A stretch of DNA of 64,000 nucleotides from Artocarpus heterophyllus. Its lineage: Eukaryota; Streptophyta; Magnoliopsida; Rosales; Moraceae. Each line of letters opens with the position of its first letter. Position 1 is the stretch's first letter. Where the stretch lies: NCBI GenBank assembly GCA_025403435.1, contig CM046340.1, positions 12,592,091 through 12,656,090 of the forward strand, written 5' to 3'. The notes under the pieces were generated by a model. The model did no database searches, was not told the DNA's origin, and worked only from the letters and a program-made list of their open reading frames with translations. Position numbers and translations under genes: made by a program. Positions 24,521 to 37,026 of this stretch are shown piece after piece.

Positions 24521-27500
24521 ATTTTCACATTTTTGTGTGACGTCTCACCTTTTTGGGTCATCATTTAACTTACTTAAACATGATTTTTTAACTTTAATCT
24601 TATTTAGTAAGAAAATACTGAACAATTTTTTTCCCTTTAAACATACTTACAAACATTCGTGAAACTGTTGCGACTTTCTTTGCAATAGACATTAAGACAT
24701 TGCTTAAAACTTGACTTTAAAATCATTCACAAATGTTTTTTTAAAACTTATCAAGAAAACATATTACTTTCTTAAAACATCTTTTTAAAAACAGTAAAAA
24801 CTTTTCTTTTCTATAGCGAAAAACTACCATAGTGGTATCTATATCTAACCTTCGCATATGTTCACCGTGACACCAAGCTCTTCAACTAATCTTACTAGTA
24901 TCCTGTATGACTAGTCATAACATAAAAGAACTTATAATGAGCTTTTGTTCAATAAGTTCAAACATAATCTCACAAAACATTAAAACATCAATTATAAAAC
25001 TTTTCTCTTAGAAACTTTTCTTATAAAACGTTTTTCATAAAAGTTTCTCATAGAACATTTCTTAATGTTTTTCACAAAACGTTCTTCGTAAAAACATTAC
25101 TTCAAAAGAATGCAAGCAATAACATAATGTGTAATTCCATTTATGCTCAATTATGAGCTTTCAATTGATAGCTTCTTATTATCATTCTTATCTTACTCAA
25201 CTTCTTATTATCGTTTATATATTTCCTTATCTTGTAAACTTAAGTGTTTGTACCAACAACATCAATCATGAGAACATAAACATAATGCTTCCCTTATGGA
25301 AGACTTAAAACTATAGAACAACGAGGTCATAGCTTTAACTAAACTTGTAAACCTCACAACAAGGAGGCTGGTATGACAGTTAGTTATCATCTTTGCTTTA
25401 CCTTCCTATTACTTTTAGTGAGCATATCAAATGCTAAAATATCATATGCTATAACTAGGCATTAAATATTAAACATAGCAAATGCAAACATGTTGCAAAA
25501 CATGACTTGATCTTTAAAACATGCATAGCAAATGCAAATGTACTTTAAACATAACAATTGCAAAATTCATTTTAAGTCTTGACTTGATCTTTAAAATTTT
25601 ATGCATAACAAATGCAAACATAAAACATATTTAAAGAATTTGAAATTCATTTTGTTCATGTTGTAGGTGACATTTGAAAGAATTTAAGGAATTTGAAATT
25701 TTATACATAACAAATGCAAACATAAAACATATTTAAAGAATTTGAAATTCATTTTCTTCATGTCGTAGGTGACATTTGAAACTTACCTGCTTATAACTCT
25801 AACATTTCAAATTTATCCTTTTCATTTGTCAGTCGGCTTTGTATCATGTTCAAATGACACTCGACTTATTAGCTAACTTTTTTTATTACCAACCTACTTG
25901 ATCGATAATATAACTTATACGTCAACCGTTCATCCCTTTTACCTAACTTTGTATCCTATCGGTTTATTTTTCCTTTACTTAATTTGAACTTCCCTTAGTT
26001 AAATTTTCTGTCTTACTTAATGGTTTCATTACTTAACATATTACGGAACATTTTCCATCTAAGGGTGATTCACTAATTCTAGAGGCTCGACTCTATTTCA
26101 GCGGCTTTCTTAAAAAGGATGATTTTACCCTTAAAGAGTTTTTCGTGAGTCTCATAACTTTACTAAACTTTTCGTTCTTACTTTGCCATTCTGTTATTTA
26201 CGAGTTATGAAAAAACTCATGCTAGGTTGTTTCCTAAATCGGGCATTTCAGGGTTCATTTTGTAAAAAGATTCATGGTAGGTTTTATAAAAAGATTTTTT
26301 GCCCTTGACGAAACTTAGAAAAGTTTCGAAACCCGTTTTAAAACAAAACTTACATTTCTTTACTTTTTATAATTTTACGAAAAACCAAACATTGGTTTCC
26401 TTTTCATAAACATCTGCTTCCTTTTCGTAAACATCTATTTCATCAAAACTTTGTGGTTTTGACCTGTAATTCAAAAATCTTAGAGATTACACCCTTAATG
26501 TTCTTTTCTTGTAAAATTTTCCTAAATCGAGAAAAAATTCATGCTAGGTTTTATAAAAATATTTTTTTCCCTTGACAGAACTTAGAAAAGTTTCGAAACC
26601 CATTTTAAAACAAAACATACATTTCCTTACTTTTTATAATTTTACGAAAAACCAAACATCGGTTTACTTTTCGTAAACATCTGTTTCCTTTTCGTAAACA
26701 TCTATTTCATCAAAACTTTGTGGTTTTGACCTGCAATTCGAAAATCTTAGCGATTACGCCCTTAACGTTCTTTTCTTGTAAAATTTTCAAATTCATTTGA
26801 GCTTTCAAACATGAATTACTTTCAGCCCATAACTATATAGATAGCCATTTATACATAGTGAAAATTTTCGCTCCTCTCAGTTTTACAGTTTTGGTCCAAA
26901 ACACAAAATCTTGATATTTTTGTCTTCGGGACCAAAAACAACTATCCTAGCCAAAATGTTCAGTTTTCACAAGGATTTGAACTTACAAAAGCTCCTTGGT
27001 CAAATTAAAAACATTTCATAACGTTTTTCTTTTTATGAAGTTTTGTGCTTAAAAACTCCTAAAATTTATAACTTGAAATCCGTTTAGAATTTTCACAAAC
27101 CCTCCGCTATTTTCAGTTGTTTCGATGAGATCTATAATTTTTGTGTTTTAACTTTCCTTAAATTCATTCATCTTCATGACATTCTTGAAAAGGTAGGACT
27201 AAAATCAACATTTTTTTGGCTTCCTCTGATCAGAATTCGAGCAAGATTTCTTCACAAAAGTTGTCCCGCTCGACGTTTCCAATAAATTTCATGTTGAACC
27301 CAGAAAATAATTCAACCTCTAAGGGCTTCAAATATTTAATTATTTTTAAAAAATGCCCTTAAACACATTTTTACACCTTAACTTATCTTAGCTTGATTTC
27401 TTAAGGTTTAATCTCATTCAAACCTTTTCAAACATTTAATCAAGAACTTAACATATAAAATAATCATGCCATATATTTTTTTCATGCGATCGTTAAAATC

Positions 27501-28560
27501 ATTTCATCAAGCACTTAGTTTACATAAACTTAGTGTTTATGAAAAAGTTGTCACTCTGTCTTTTTAACCTTAAACCATAGTTTTTCATTTTTCCATCGTC
27601 ATCATCATCATCAACATAGCCTATAATAAAATCATGCCATAAAGTCCCTTTTTACATGCCATAGTCCATTCTTTTCATAAATTGCATCTTAAACACTTAA
27701 TTATGCATAGACTTAATCAAGGTTTAGGGTTGGAATTTACCTAAGCTTTTCCAATCTTTGAATCCTCTTCTTTGGAAAGCTTAAACCTTGATATTCCTTC
27801 TTGACATAAACTATAATAGACCCCCCATCAAAAACCTTCCATAAACTTAAAAAAACCACTAAAATCTATAAGAAAAAGTTTGGATTTTTACCTCTAAGAG
27901 TAATCAATCTTGATCGTCATTATTTGCACTTGACATAAAACTTGATTTGGAGGTTGAATCCTTGAAAAATATTTGAGAGAAACAAGGGGAAGGAACCGGT
28001 TTTCTTTTGAGAGAAAATGGGTACATTTTGTATGTTTCTTGCAAAAAAAAAAAAAAAAGATGGGGACAAAACTTGGCCTTATCACTTAGGCCTCCCTTTT
28101 GCAATTTTAACTTAATTTTGGATTAAAAACTTGTCACTACTACATGCTAAAACCGGCCATCATAAGGGAGATGTGGAAAAAAATTCCACCTTAGGGGTGT
28201 CACCAAGTGGGCTCCATATGACTTTTTACACAATCTAAATTTATACTGACAGTATTTTTCCTATACTGTCGATACACTTTTTCTATTCTGTGTTAAATTT
28301 ACATTGTATTCCTTATTCATCCATATCCTCCACACAGTATAATTCCTATACTACTTAACTTTAAACAATCCTATTCCTACACTGCATTACTTTTGCAGTC
28401 TAATTTCTATACTACATAATTTTATCAGTATAATTCCTTACACTGCATTACTTTTGCAGTATAATAATTTTTATACTACATAATTCTCATACTGTATAAT
28501 TTTTCATATTTCTATACAATATTTTCCTTTAACTGTATTTCTGTCATAAAGTTTGTTGCG
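24520..28560 (-). repeat. Long LTR-type retrotransposon repeat, minus orientation
   Basis: Non-coding and AT-rich. Its reverse complement matches the plus strand of 60044-64000. Shared points in the same order are TTAAAGGAAAATAYTGTATA and AATTATACAGT near the start, repeated TTTATGAAAAACGTTT-type words, a CCTCWTWGTTRTGAGGT-like block with AAGTCTTCCATAAGGGAAGC near 25285, TTATGTTTGAACTT...AAAGCTCATTA near 24945, and a GAAGAGCTTGGTGT / ATGCGAAGGTTAGATATAG block near 24840-24890. It lacks the GC-rich middle of the other copy. Possible LTR end at about 24530-24540 (ACGTCACA on the minus strand). Probably a gypsy-type LTR or a non-autonomous element; no protein domains are present. Confidence 0.6.
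26252..26790. repeat. 268-bp tandem duplication inside the LTR-type repeat
   Basis: The block beginning TTCATGGTAGGTTTTATAAA at about 26270 recurs at about 26538 as TTCATGCTAGGTTTTATAAA. Both copies run through AACTTAGAAAAGTTTCGAAA, TTTACGAAAAACCAAACAT, CATCTATTTCATCAAAACTT and TTCTTTTCTTGTAAAATTTT. A smaller duplication of about 101 bp with ATTTAAAGAATTTGAAATTC lies at 25620-25780. Confidence 0.85.
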
Positions 28561-28748
28561 ACACATTTTATAACAATTAAGTTCTCCAGCTTATTTTTAT
28601 ATCATTCCTTTCTTGTTTAAGACTATGGCATGATTTTTAACATTAAAGATCCCATTTTAGCTTTTATGGAATTTATCATAAAAATTGAATTACAACAATA
28701 ATCCTTATGTGCCTTCTTAAACCTCACCTTACCTAACTCTACGCTAGG

Positions 28749-29222
28749 AATATTCACAAATCGAGTAACACTGATTGGGGTCAATTCATAATCCAATTAG
28801 TTACTTCAAATTAGGAAAATCCTAATCTAAAATCAATCCATGAGACACCCCATATTTCAATCCAATCCAATCTAAAAACATTGAATTTTGTGGATTGGAT
28901 TTGACAGATTGAGCATTTAAATTCATTAAAAACTAGAAATTAAAATAAACATATTACAACATGACATAGTTCAACAGTATCCAATATATTACAACCCAAT
29001 CCACATGTTTAGTTAAACTTGAATCCATGATTGTTTAATAGTTATAATCAGTCAACTAAATTGTTTAGTTGAACTTAAACTTAAAATGTAATCCGTGAGA
29101 TGCTTAATTCATAATCCAATTCACACTTATTAGATTGGAAAACTCAAACTATCAACAATCCATCACCATCGCATTGGCAGATTAGATTGAATTGTACGGA
29201 TTTGTGAATTTCGTGAATGCCC
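28749..29222. repeat. MITE-like element with AATCCAAT words
   Basis: The left end ATTCACAAATCGAGTA and the right end, reverse-complemented to ATTCACAAATCCGTA, form a short inverted repeat about 470 bp apart. The interior is rich in AATCCAAT/ATTGGATT words. No target duplication was settled, so this is a tentative non-autonomous DNA transposon. Confidence 0.35.
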
Positions 29223-29377
29223 CAACGTTAGGCTATTTGACCTAATGGTAATCGGCTCATTTGCTCCTTTTTTGCATTCTCTAGTTTTTTTTTTTTCAAA
29301 AATCTCTCTCATATTCTTATTCTCCCTCGCCTTTCCTTCATTTTGTGCTAGATACCAAAAGTCTTGCATGAAATAAT

Positions 29378-31403
29378 TGTTAGACATGTATGCTCTAAGG
29401 AGTAAAAATGTAATACGTTTTTGGAGACATTTTTATCAATAAAGAATTTATTCATACCAAATATTGTCCTCTTTACGTTCATATTCGTTGAATGTATGAT
29501 AAGCAAACAGTAGTCTGAGACTGTCAATCTAAACCTTAAGAGTTGGGCATATGATGGGATGATTATGCGGTAGACACGACTCTTAAGGTGATGGTCTAAA
29601 ATATATGATCCGCAATCGAGGGAATAAAGTTGGGCGCTTTATTCATGTAAAGATTGTTATGTTGTCTATATCCCTTTTGGGAGATGGTTTGTCTTGGCCA
29701 TCGGAGTTGGACTCCGTGAATAGAAACATTAGCGCATTGTCATAGGTGACGATGTGTTGGATCGGGACATAAAGTGAATTGATTTGGATTAATAATTCTG
29801 TCTTGTCAAATCGATTCACTTTAGACAATCATTTGTATTGTATCTTAATCCTGAGATGAATAATGGGCCCGTTGTCTCGACTTGTGTCTTTTGATGTACC
29901 AATGGGTGACTCCCACATCTCTATAGTGGCATGCATGCCGGTACGTTGGAGGCATGACTCTTGGTAGCGTAGACTTGTTATTCATAGATATGGAATCCAT
30001 AGCTCCTCTTTAGGAGTAATGATATCCTCTTATATGCGTTGTCCTGTAATTGGAAAACTGGAGCGCTCAACCATTTGGATACATAGGTGTAACCGAATGG
30101 TATACTATCTTTGGATGGTAAGTTTTCTAATGGTGAGACAATGGAACGTAAGATAAAAATAATCGGGAAGGTAAGACAGAACTTGTCCTTAAGCCGATTA
30201 TGGATGATCATATGGGGATGTGATACACTATGATATGTCATGGAGACTTAGCTACACGAGCTTCGTAATTCTATAAAGTTCGAGAGTGCAGCTCCAAGCT
30301 TTTAGTGGAGTAGCGTTGGAGTTGATAATTGTGAAATGTATATCTGGGATATTGGGTTTCATAGTTATCATGAGCTTGAACTTTATAGGTCCATTTTGGT
30401 CCCCTTTGCTAGCTCACAAAATCCTGTAACGACACGGCGTGCTTTTCCAATAATTGGTGACTTATGTCGGATTTATCAGATTGGTTTAAAATTTATAAGA
30501 ATCAAATAATTCATGTCTGTTTATCGGTTGAATTAATTATGTAAGAAATTAGTTCAAGATGAACTTGTTGAATTATGGCGTTCGGATAATTCTTGTCTGT
30601 TTATCGGTTGTTTTAATTTTGGACAATTAGAACAAGATAAACTTGTAGAATTATTGTGAATTGATTTATTTTCTTAGAGATTATCTTGATAAAGTTTGTT
30701 TTGATCAGATATCTTTTTTATTGGGCTATTTGAATCAAAACTGAGACTTTATCCTTTAGAATCTCGGGTGGAAAATAAAAGATTCGCGGAGATTTTTTCT
30801 CGGCAGTTCGGCATGCCGGATGACGTGTTCGGCCTGCCGAACTGGCCAGTTCGGCCTGCCTATCTCACAGTTCGGCATGCCGACCGCGACAGCTAAGATT
30901 ACGCGTTTTTCACGCGTATCTTATCAGATATTGATCCGAACTTGATTCTATTTCGATTTTTGAGACCTAATCTGATATGGACTGACCCCAAGGACCAATA
31001 GGTATAAAAAGGGAGTGAGTCTAATGATTTACTCAGATCAATTTGAGAGATTAAGAGTGATACTCTTCTAGTGAGCATCTGAAAACTCCCTGAGAGCTTT
31101 TGTTCACAAATCACGAACACTAGCTTTGGGTTCTCTCTATTGATTGGAAGGAGAGTCACCGGTGGAAGAGCTGTACGTGTGAGCCCACACTCACTCCGGT
31201 TGTGGATAGAGAATAGCAAAGAAGACCAGTTGGTTGAGGCTCTTCTGGAACGTTACTTCTCTACACAGGTCGCGGAGGTTCTTCGGCATACTGAGGTTAG
31301 TAAGATCTGTTTAATTTATACATATAACATGTCAAACTTGTGTTTTGGAAAATACTCTGATGAAAAATTTTTAAAAATTCCGCTGCGCACTTTGTTTCCA
31401 ACA
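29378..31403 (+). repeat. 5' LTR of the young copia element
   Basis: The LTR begins TGTTAGACATGTATGC and ends TTTCCAACA. It carries a CCAAT-type motif and a TATA box (31003-31010) and, 120-200 bp upstream of the TATA box, four copies of a TTCGGCATGCCGA-type palindrome (30805-30883). The short frames inside it recur in the 3' LTR and are not genes. Confidence 0.96.
30995..31010 (+). promoter_or_regulatory. CCAAT and TATA box of the 5' LTR
   Basis: CCAATAGGTATAAAAAGG gives adjacent CCAAT and TATA motifs at the expected position in the LTR, about 400 bp before its end. The same promoter recurs in the 3' LTR at 38644-38659. It should drive the genomic RNA, with R/U5 downstream. Confidence 0.75.
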
Positions 31404-31405
31404 AT

Positions 31406-31417
31406 TGGTATCAGAGC
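31406..31417 (+). other. Primer binding site (initiator Met tRNA)
   Basis: TGGTATCAGAGC two bases after the LTR end matches the 3' end of plant initiator tRNA-Met, the standard primer for minus-strand synthesis in plant copia elements. Confidence 0.93.
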
Positions 31418-31910
31418 CGAGGTTTTTACATAAATTTGCAAGTTTGTGATCATGATATATGCATAAATTTTGTGATCTTAATCTCTCCAATGCTTGAATT
31501 AAATTTTATAGAGAGATGGCACTCTAGGTTTCTATATAATATATATGTTGTCATGGATTATATGGTGAATGTTTATTAATTAATTATGGTTGATTAAATT
31601 GTTGTTTAATTATTTATTAATTAATTAACACCGGTTATGGTTCCTTAGAGGTTAGAATGTGTATCTAGGTTTTTCATGTAATTAGATGGCGGACTATCAT
31701 CTCCGTCTAGGAATTATTATTTAATTTGTAAGAATTTTGTAATTAAATAATTATTCGGAGAAGACGGAACGAGAAGTCGGATCTTGAAGATAGATGATGG
31801 CGCCTCCAGGTATTTCCTGAGTCTCTAATTTTATGTTTTTGAATTGTTGAAAATAAAATTGATGAATTGCATTAAAATTGTATTTTCTGGATTGAGGGTT
31901 TTCTGCTCGG

Positions 31911-32093
31911 TCGGCATGCCGGACCTCACAGTTCGGCAGGCCGAAGGTCACAGATCGGCAGGCCGGACATACGGTCCGGCAGGCCGACAGTGGGGCAGAA
32001 ATTTTGGTGCTCTGCCGGCAGGCCGAACCTTCATGTTCGGCAGGCCGAACCACCATGATCGGCAGACCGATCACCCAGATCGGCCTGCCGACC
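31911..32093 (+). repeat. Array of eight GC-rich palindromes in the retrotransposon leader
   Basis: Eight copies of a TTCGGCAGGCCGAA-type imperfect palindrome lie at 31911-31923, 31932-31945, 31954-31967, 31974-31988, 32013-32028, 32035-32050, 32057-32072 and 32078-32093. They are mostly 20-22 bp apart, with one longer gap. The array sits between the PBS and gag in otherwise AT-rich sequence. The same motif occurs four times in each LTR U3. Each copy could fold as a small hairpin in RNA. Function unknown. Confidence 0.9.
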
Positions 32094-33058
32094 GAGAGCT
32101 GCCAGGCGTCCAGAAAAGGTGCGATTTTTAGTGCAGTTTTAATTTTATTTTTGGGACGATTCTGAGAAACATTAAATTTGGATATGACCGGAAATATGAA
32201 GTGTTCGATTCATACGGGATTGAGGACTTGAAGATGGACATTACATGAAGAATGATACAGCTTGAGGATTCAAGGATGAAGAATCGATAAATGTCTCGAT
32301 TATTCTCTTGTAATCTTATTTTTTCTATTCTCTAGGGTGGAACCATAATATTACGGTTATTATTATTATGCTTGTAGCTTTGCTTGATTGCTTTGCTTGT
32401 CTGCATTATAATATGATTTACCATGTATATTGATAACATGTCATATAGAATAGGGAGTGCCGCTCATATTAAAATTGTTCATGCATAATTTTAAAATAAA
32501 ACCTTGACTTCAAAAGATTGAGTGGGAGAAGGTTTTCGAAGAGAGAACCTAAGGCCTCCATCGTTGGTCCATAGGAAGAACATGATGGTCCCAACCCCTG
32601 GGAAGGGATTTCTATCATGTACCAGATTGGATCTCTGAAAGGATAAGGTATTTTAGTATGATTTATGGTTGCACACCCCTAGGTGGTGATCATAAATCAT
32701 GGATAAAATATTAAAACGGTGGTTGTACACTCACGTTAACTTTATTATTAACCTCCCCTAGGAGCTCTGTTAATAAAATTAATGGCCAAAGAAACGATTA
32801 TTAGTATATGCTGGATCATACGGGTCCTGGATGGCATATATTAATCAGGAGGGGATCCGTGTTCCTGATTGAATTTGGCATGACTCCCCTAGGAGCTTGT
32901 TGAATTCTGAGTTGGGAATTATCGTTGTAAGGTTGTGATATTTTCAAGGTTTTGACACATAAACACATTTGTATGATTTTACATGATTGTGTTATCTTAC
33001 TAAATTATTAAATATGTTTGCTTATGTTTGGTATATGATTCTTTATTGTAGATTGAAA

Positions 33059-36000
33059 ATGTCTAAAAACGCTTTATCATCGATACTTGACAAAAACCAA
33101 TTGACCGGTGAGAACTATAATGATTGGAAACGGAACCTGGACATCGTCCTATCCTTTGAGAAACTGAAATATGTACTGACAACTCCTTGTCCTCCCGAGC
33201 CTACGGGAGACTCAAGTAATGAGCGATTCCAAGCGTACGAACGCTGGAAAGATGCTAATGATCAGGCCCGCTGCTATGTTATGGCTAGCATGAATAACGT
33301 GCTGCAGGCTCAACATCAGGATTATGAGACTGCGAAGCAGATCTTGGATAATCTTGAGGATATGTTTGGAGGCCAGGCCATAACAAAGCGGCAAGGGGCG
33401 CTTCGGAAACTCTTAAACTGTAGACAGAGACCGGGGACATCTGTAAAGGAGCACATGATGTTGGTCATGGGTTACCTCGCTGAGGCTCAAACCAATGGAG
33501 CCGACATCGATGCTGAAACTCAGATGACTATGGTCTTTGAGACTCTGTCTAAGGAATTTATTCCGTTTAGAGCTACTTTTAATCTAAGCAATAGACGGGA
33601 TATGACCTTGACAGAACTGATGAAACAGTTACAAGAGTTTGAACTGCTGATCAGGGAGTCTCCTGCTGGTGGAGAGGCCAATATGGTAGCTGCTTCTGGT
33701 TCCAATCCTAACTCTGGGAATGGAAAGAAACAACGGGCCAAGAGTGGGAAGTCTTCTATTCCTATTGCTACCAAGAGCAAGAAGAAGAAGAAGAAGAACC
33801 CAAAGAAGCTTAAGTGCTTCTTTTGTGGTAAGGTCGGGCATATAAAGAAGCATTGCAAGGACTTCCTTTCCAAGGGAGGTAGGTGTGATCTTCTATATTT
33901 AGAAACTTGTTTGGTTGAGGAATCCAGTGACATTTGGGTCATAGATTCTGGTGCAACTAATCATGTTTGTGTTTCTCTGCAGGGATTCAAAGAAACGAGA
34001 AGTCTACTTCGTGAAGACTTAACGCTTCGGATGGGCGATGGATCCTTGGTCTCAGCGGAAGCAGTGGGAGATGTCCATCTTTATTTTGATAATTATAGGA
34101 GTTTAATTTTGCGAGATTGTTTTTATGTTCCTAAATTTAAAAGGAATTTAATTTCTGTATCTTCTTTATTTAAAGACTCCTACGTGGTATCTTTTAATGA
34201 AAAAGTGGTGATTCGTAAAAACAAATCTTTTATCTGTTCTGGATGGATGCAAAATAATCTATATTTTATCAAACCTAAGATGGACTTGTTGCTTAATGCT
34301 GAGATAAATGATAATAACTCAAAAAGACTTAAAACTTCTCACTCTAATAAGACTTATCTTTGGCATTTGCGCCTTGGCCATATTAACCTAAATAGGATTC
34401 AAAGGTTGGTAAGGGATGGACCTTTAAGTCACTTAAAGGTGGAATCTATACCTCAATGTGAGTCTTGTTTGGAGGGTAAAATGACCAAAAGACCATACGG
34501 GTCTAAGGGCAATAGGGCCGAAGGGGTTCTAGAACTTGTGCATAGTGATGTTTGCGGACCGATGAACATCCGGGCACGAGGAGGGTATGAGTACTTCGTT
34601 ACTTTTATTGACGATTACTCAAGATATGGGTATGTGTACCTAATGCACCACAAAAGCGAAACTTATGATAAATTCAGGGAGTTTCGGGCTGAAGTGGAAA
34701 AGCAATTGGGTAGACCCATAAAGGCACTTCGATCTGATCGAGGTGGGGAATACCTTTCTGATGAGTTCTTGGGACACTTGTTAGAGAATGGGATTTTATC
34801 CCATTTGACTGCGCCGGGCACTCCGCAGCAGAATGGCGTAGCAGAGAGAAGGAATAGGACTTTGTTGGACATGATTCGGTCCATGATGAGTTATTCATCA
34901 TTGCCTTTATCCTTTTGGGGATATGCACTACAAACCGCATGTTATCTTTTGAACAATGTGCCTTCAAAATCGGTCCCTAAAACTCCTCACGAGTTGTGGA
35001 CAAGACGGAAAACATCCTTAAACCATATTCGCATATGGGGATGTCCAGCTCATGTCCTGTTTAAGGATCCGAATAAGTTGGAAGCACGTTCAGAAGTTTG
35101 CGTGTTTGTAGGATATCCAAAAGGGACTAAAGGGGGTTATTTTTATAACCCAAAGGAAAATAAAGTCGTGGTTTCAACTAATGCAACTTTCCTTGAGGAG
35201 AGTTACATGAACGACTTTAAACCTCAAAGCAAAGTGGTGCTTGAGGAGTTGAGGGGTAATCCGTTTACTCCAGAGGTTCCGAACGAAACCATTCCGATCG
35301 GTGTAGAAAAACCAAACAAACCTGAACAACAACCTCAGGGGCTTCGGCGTAGTGGGAGGATCGGGCGTCAACCTGAGAGGTATATGTTCAATGGGGAGGT
35401 CTTTTTGGCTGAACCGGATGAACATGACAGGGATCCTTATACTTACGCAGAAGCTATGGAGGATGTTGATTCAAGACTCTGGACAGAGGCCATGAACATT
35501 GAGATGAAGTCTATGGAGACTAATCGTGTCTGGGAGCTTGTGGATCTTCCCGAAGGGGTAAAACCCATAGGGTGTAAGTGGATCTACAAGAGGAAAAGAG
35601 GAGTGGATGGAAAGGTCGAAACCTTTAAGGCTAGACTGGTAGCTAAGGGTTATACGCAAAAGGAAGGAATCGATTATGAGGAAACCTTTTCGCCTGTAGC
35701 CATGCTTAAGTCCATCCGGATTCTCTTGTCCATAGCTGCCGCTCTCGACTACGAGATTTGGCAGATGGATGTCAAGACGGCTTTTCTGAATGGCTATCTT
35801 GATGAGTCCATTTATATGGAACAACCAGACGGGTTCAAGGTCACGGGTCAAGAGGGTAAGGTTTGTAAGTTGCTAAAGTCTATTTATGGACTTAAGCAGG
35901 CTTCTCGTTCTTGGAACATAAGATTTGATCAAGTGATCAAGACTTATGGGTTCTCACAAAATGTGGATGAACCATGTGTTTACAAACACATTAAGAATGG

Positions 36001-37012
36001 GAAGGTGGTTTTTCTACTACTCTATGTAGATGACATTCTGCTAATTGGCAATGACGTTGGGGCATTGTCATCGGTCAAATTATGGTTGACCAAGCAGTTT
36101 GACATGAAGGACTTGGGTGAGGCTAATTTTGTTCTCGGTATCCAGATCTTTCGGGATAGGAAGAACAAAATGATAGCTTTGTCACAGGCCAGCTACATAG
36201 ATAAAATTCTCAGGAGGTTTGCAATGCAGGATTCCAAGAAAGGTGGGCAACCATCTAGGTCTGGAATTACTCTTTCTAAGAAAGACTCTCCAAAGTCTTA
36301 TGAAGAAAGAGAATACATGAAGAAGGTACCTTATGCTTCGGCAGTGGGTAGTCTCATGTATGCCATGCTTTGCACTCGACCAGATATTAGCTATGCGGTC
36401 GGGATTGTGAGTCGATTTCAGGCGGATCCAGGACCAAACCATTGGGTTGCGGTAAAGCATATTTTCAAGTACCTGAGAAGGACTCGTGAGTATATGCTTG
36501 TGTATTCGGGTGAGGATTTAACTCCTCTAGGATACACTGATTCGGATTTTCAATCCTGCCTGGATTCTAGGAAATCGACTTCAGGGTTTGTGTTTACTCT
36601 AGGTGGCGGTGCCATCAGTTGGAGAAGTGCGAAGCAAGATTGCACTTCGGATTCAACGATGGAGGCCGAGTATGTGGCGGCTAGTGATGCTTCGAAAGAA
36701 GCAGTGTGGCTCCGCAAGTTCCTTGGGGATCTTGAGGTAGTTCCTGGTGTGGATAAAGCGGTATCACTGTACTGTGATAACAGTGCGGCGGTAGCTAATG
36801 CTAAGGAACCAAGATTTCACAAGAAGAGTAAGCATATTGATCGGAAGTATCATGTGATAAAGGACTTCGTTGAGAGCGGGCATGTCACGGTGTGCAAGAT
36901 CGCGTCAGAGGACAATTTAGCTGATCCATTTACGAAGACACTTTCTGGGAGAGTCTTCGAAAGGCATGTGGAAGCTATGGGGATGCGAAATTTGCAGTAT
37001 TTACTCACTTAG
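33059..37012 (+). CDS. Intact gag-pol polyprotein of the young copia element
   Basis: One uninterrupted frame of 1,317 codons. The start at 33059 (AAAATGTCTAAAA) gives a typical copia gag N-terminus; an upstream in-frame ATG-like start at 32987 would add 24 odd, hydrophobic residues. Order: UBN2-type gag (about residues 10-210), a Lys-rich tract before a CX2CX4HX4C zinc knuckle (253-266), protease VIDSGATNH (Asp about 296), GAG-pre-integrase [10 protein letters not shown], integrase with HSDVCGP (Asp about 497), RSDRGGEY and [14 protein letters not shown] from [11 protein letters not shown] with YVDD at about 989-992, and RNase H with YCDNSAA near 1238. No stop, frameshift or lost catalytic residue was seen. 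The polyprotein should package and reverse-transcribe the element's RNA in the cytoplasm and integrate the cDNA. Confidence 0.96.
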   Translation: MSKNALSSILDKNQLTGENYNDWKRNLDIVLSFEKLKYVLTTPCPPEPTGDSSNERFQAYERWKDANDQARCYVMASMNNVLQAQHQDYETAKQILDNLEDMFGGQAITKRQGALRKLLNCRQRPGTSVKEHMMLVMGYLAEAQTNGADIDAETQMTMVFETLSKEFIPFRATFNLSNRRDMTLTELMKQLQEFELLIRESPAGGEANMVAASGSNPNSGNGKKQRAKSGKSSIPIATKSKKKKKKNPKKLKCFFCGKVGHIKKHCKDFLSKGGRCDLLYLETCLVEESSDIWVIDSGATNHVCVSLQGFKETRSLLREDLTLRMGDGSLVSAEAVGDVHLYFDNYRSLILRDCFYVPKFKRNLISVSSLFKDSYVVSFNEKVVIRKNKSFICSGWMQNNLYFIKPKMDLLLNAEINDNNSKRLKTSHSNKTYLWHLRLGHINLNRIQRLVRDGPLSHLKVESIPQCESCLEGKMTKRPYGSKGNRAEGVLELVHSDVCGPMNIRARGGYEYFVTFIDDYSRYGYVYLMHHKSETYDKFREFRAEVEKQLGRPIKALRSDRGGEYLSDEFLGHLLENGILSHLTAPGTPQQNGVAERRNRTLLDMIRSMMSYSSLPLSFWGYALQTACYLLNNVPSKSVPKTPHELWTRRKTSLNHIRIWGCPAHVLFKDPNKLEARSEVCVFVGYPKGTKGGYFYNPKENKVVVSTNATFLEESYMNDFKPQSKVVLEELRGNPFTPEVPNETIPIGVEKPNKPEQQPQGLRRSGRIGRQPERYMFNGEVFLAEPDEHDRDPYTYAEAMEDVDSRLWTEAMNIEMKSMETNRVWELVDLPEGVKPIGCKWIYKRKRGVDGKVETFKARLVAKGYTQKEGIDYEETFSPVAMLKSIRILLSIAAALDYEIWQMDVKTAFLNGYLDESIYMEQPDGFKVTGQEGKVCKLLKSIYGLKQASRSWNIRFDQVIKTYGFSQNVDEPCVYKHIKNGKVVFLLLYVDDILLIGNDVGALSSVKLWLTKQFDMKDLGEANFVLGIQIFRDRKNKMIALSQASYIDKILRRFAMQDSKKGGQPSRSGITLSKKDSPKSYEEREYMKKVPYASAVGSLMYAMLCTRPDISYAVGIVSRFQADPGPNHWVAVKHIFKYLRRTREYMLVYSGEDLTPLGYTDSDFQSCLDSRKSTSGFVFTLGGGAISWRSAKQDCTSDSTMEAEYVAASDASKEAVWLRKFLGDLEVVPGVDKAVSLYCDNSAAVANAKEPRFHKKSKHIDRKYHVIKDFVESGHVTVCKIASEDNLADPFTKTLSGRVFERHVEAMGMRNLQYLLT

Positions 37013-37015
37013 TGC

Positions 37016-37026
37016 AAGTGGGAGAT
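37016..37026 (+). other. Polypurine tract before the 3' LTR
   Basis: AAGTGGGAGAT directly before the 3' LTR start at 37027 and just after the gag-pol stop. It is the expected plus-strand primer position, of the AAGTGGGAGA type common in plant copia elements. Confidence 0.85.

Noticed and set aside
29643..31433. Short frames in the copia LTR (also at 37292-39067)
   Set aside because: They lie in the LTR, recur only because the LTR is duplicated, and do not resemble proteins.
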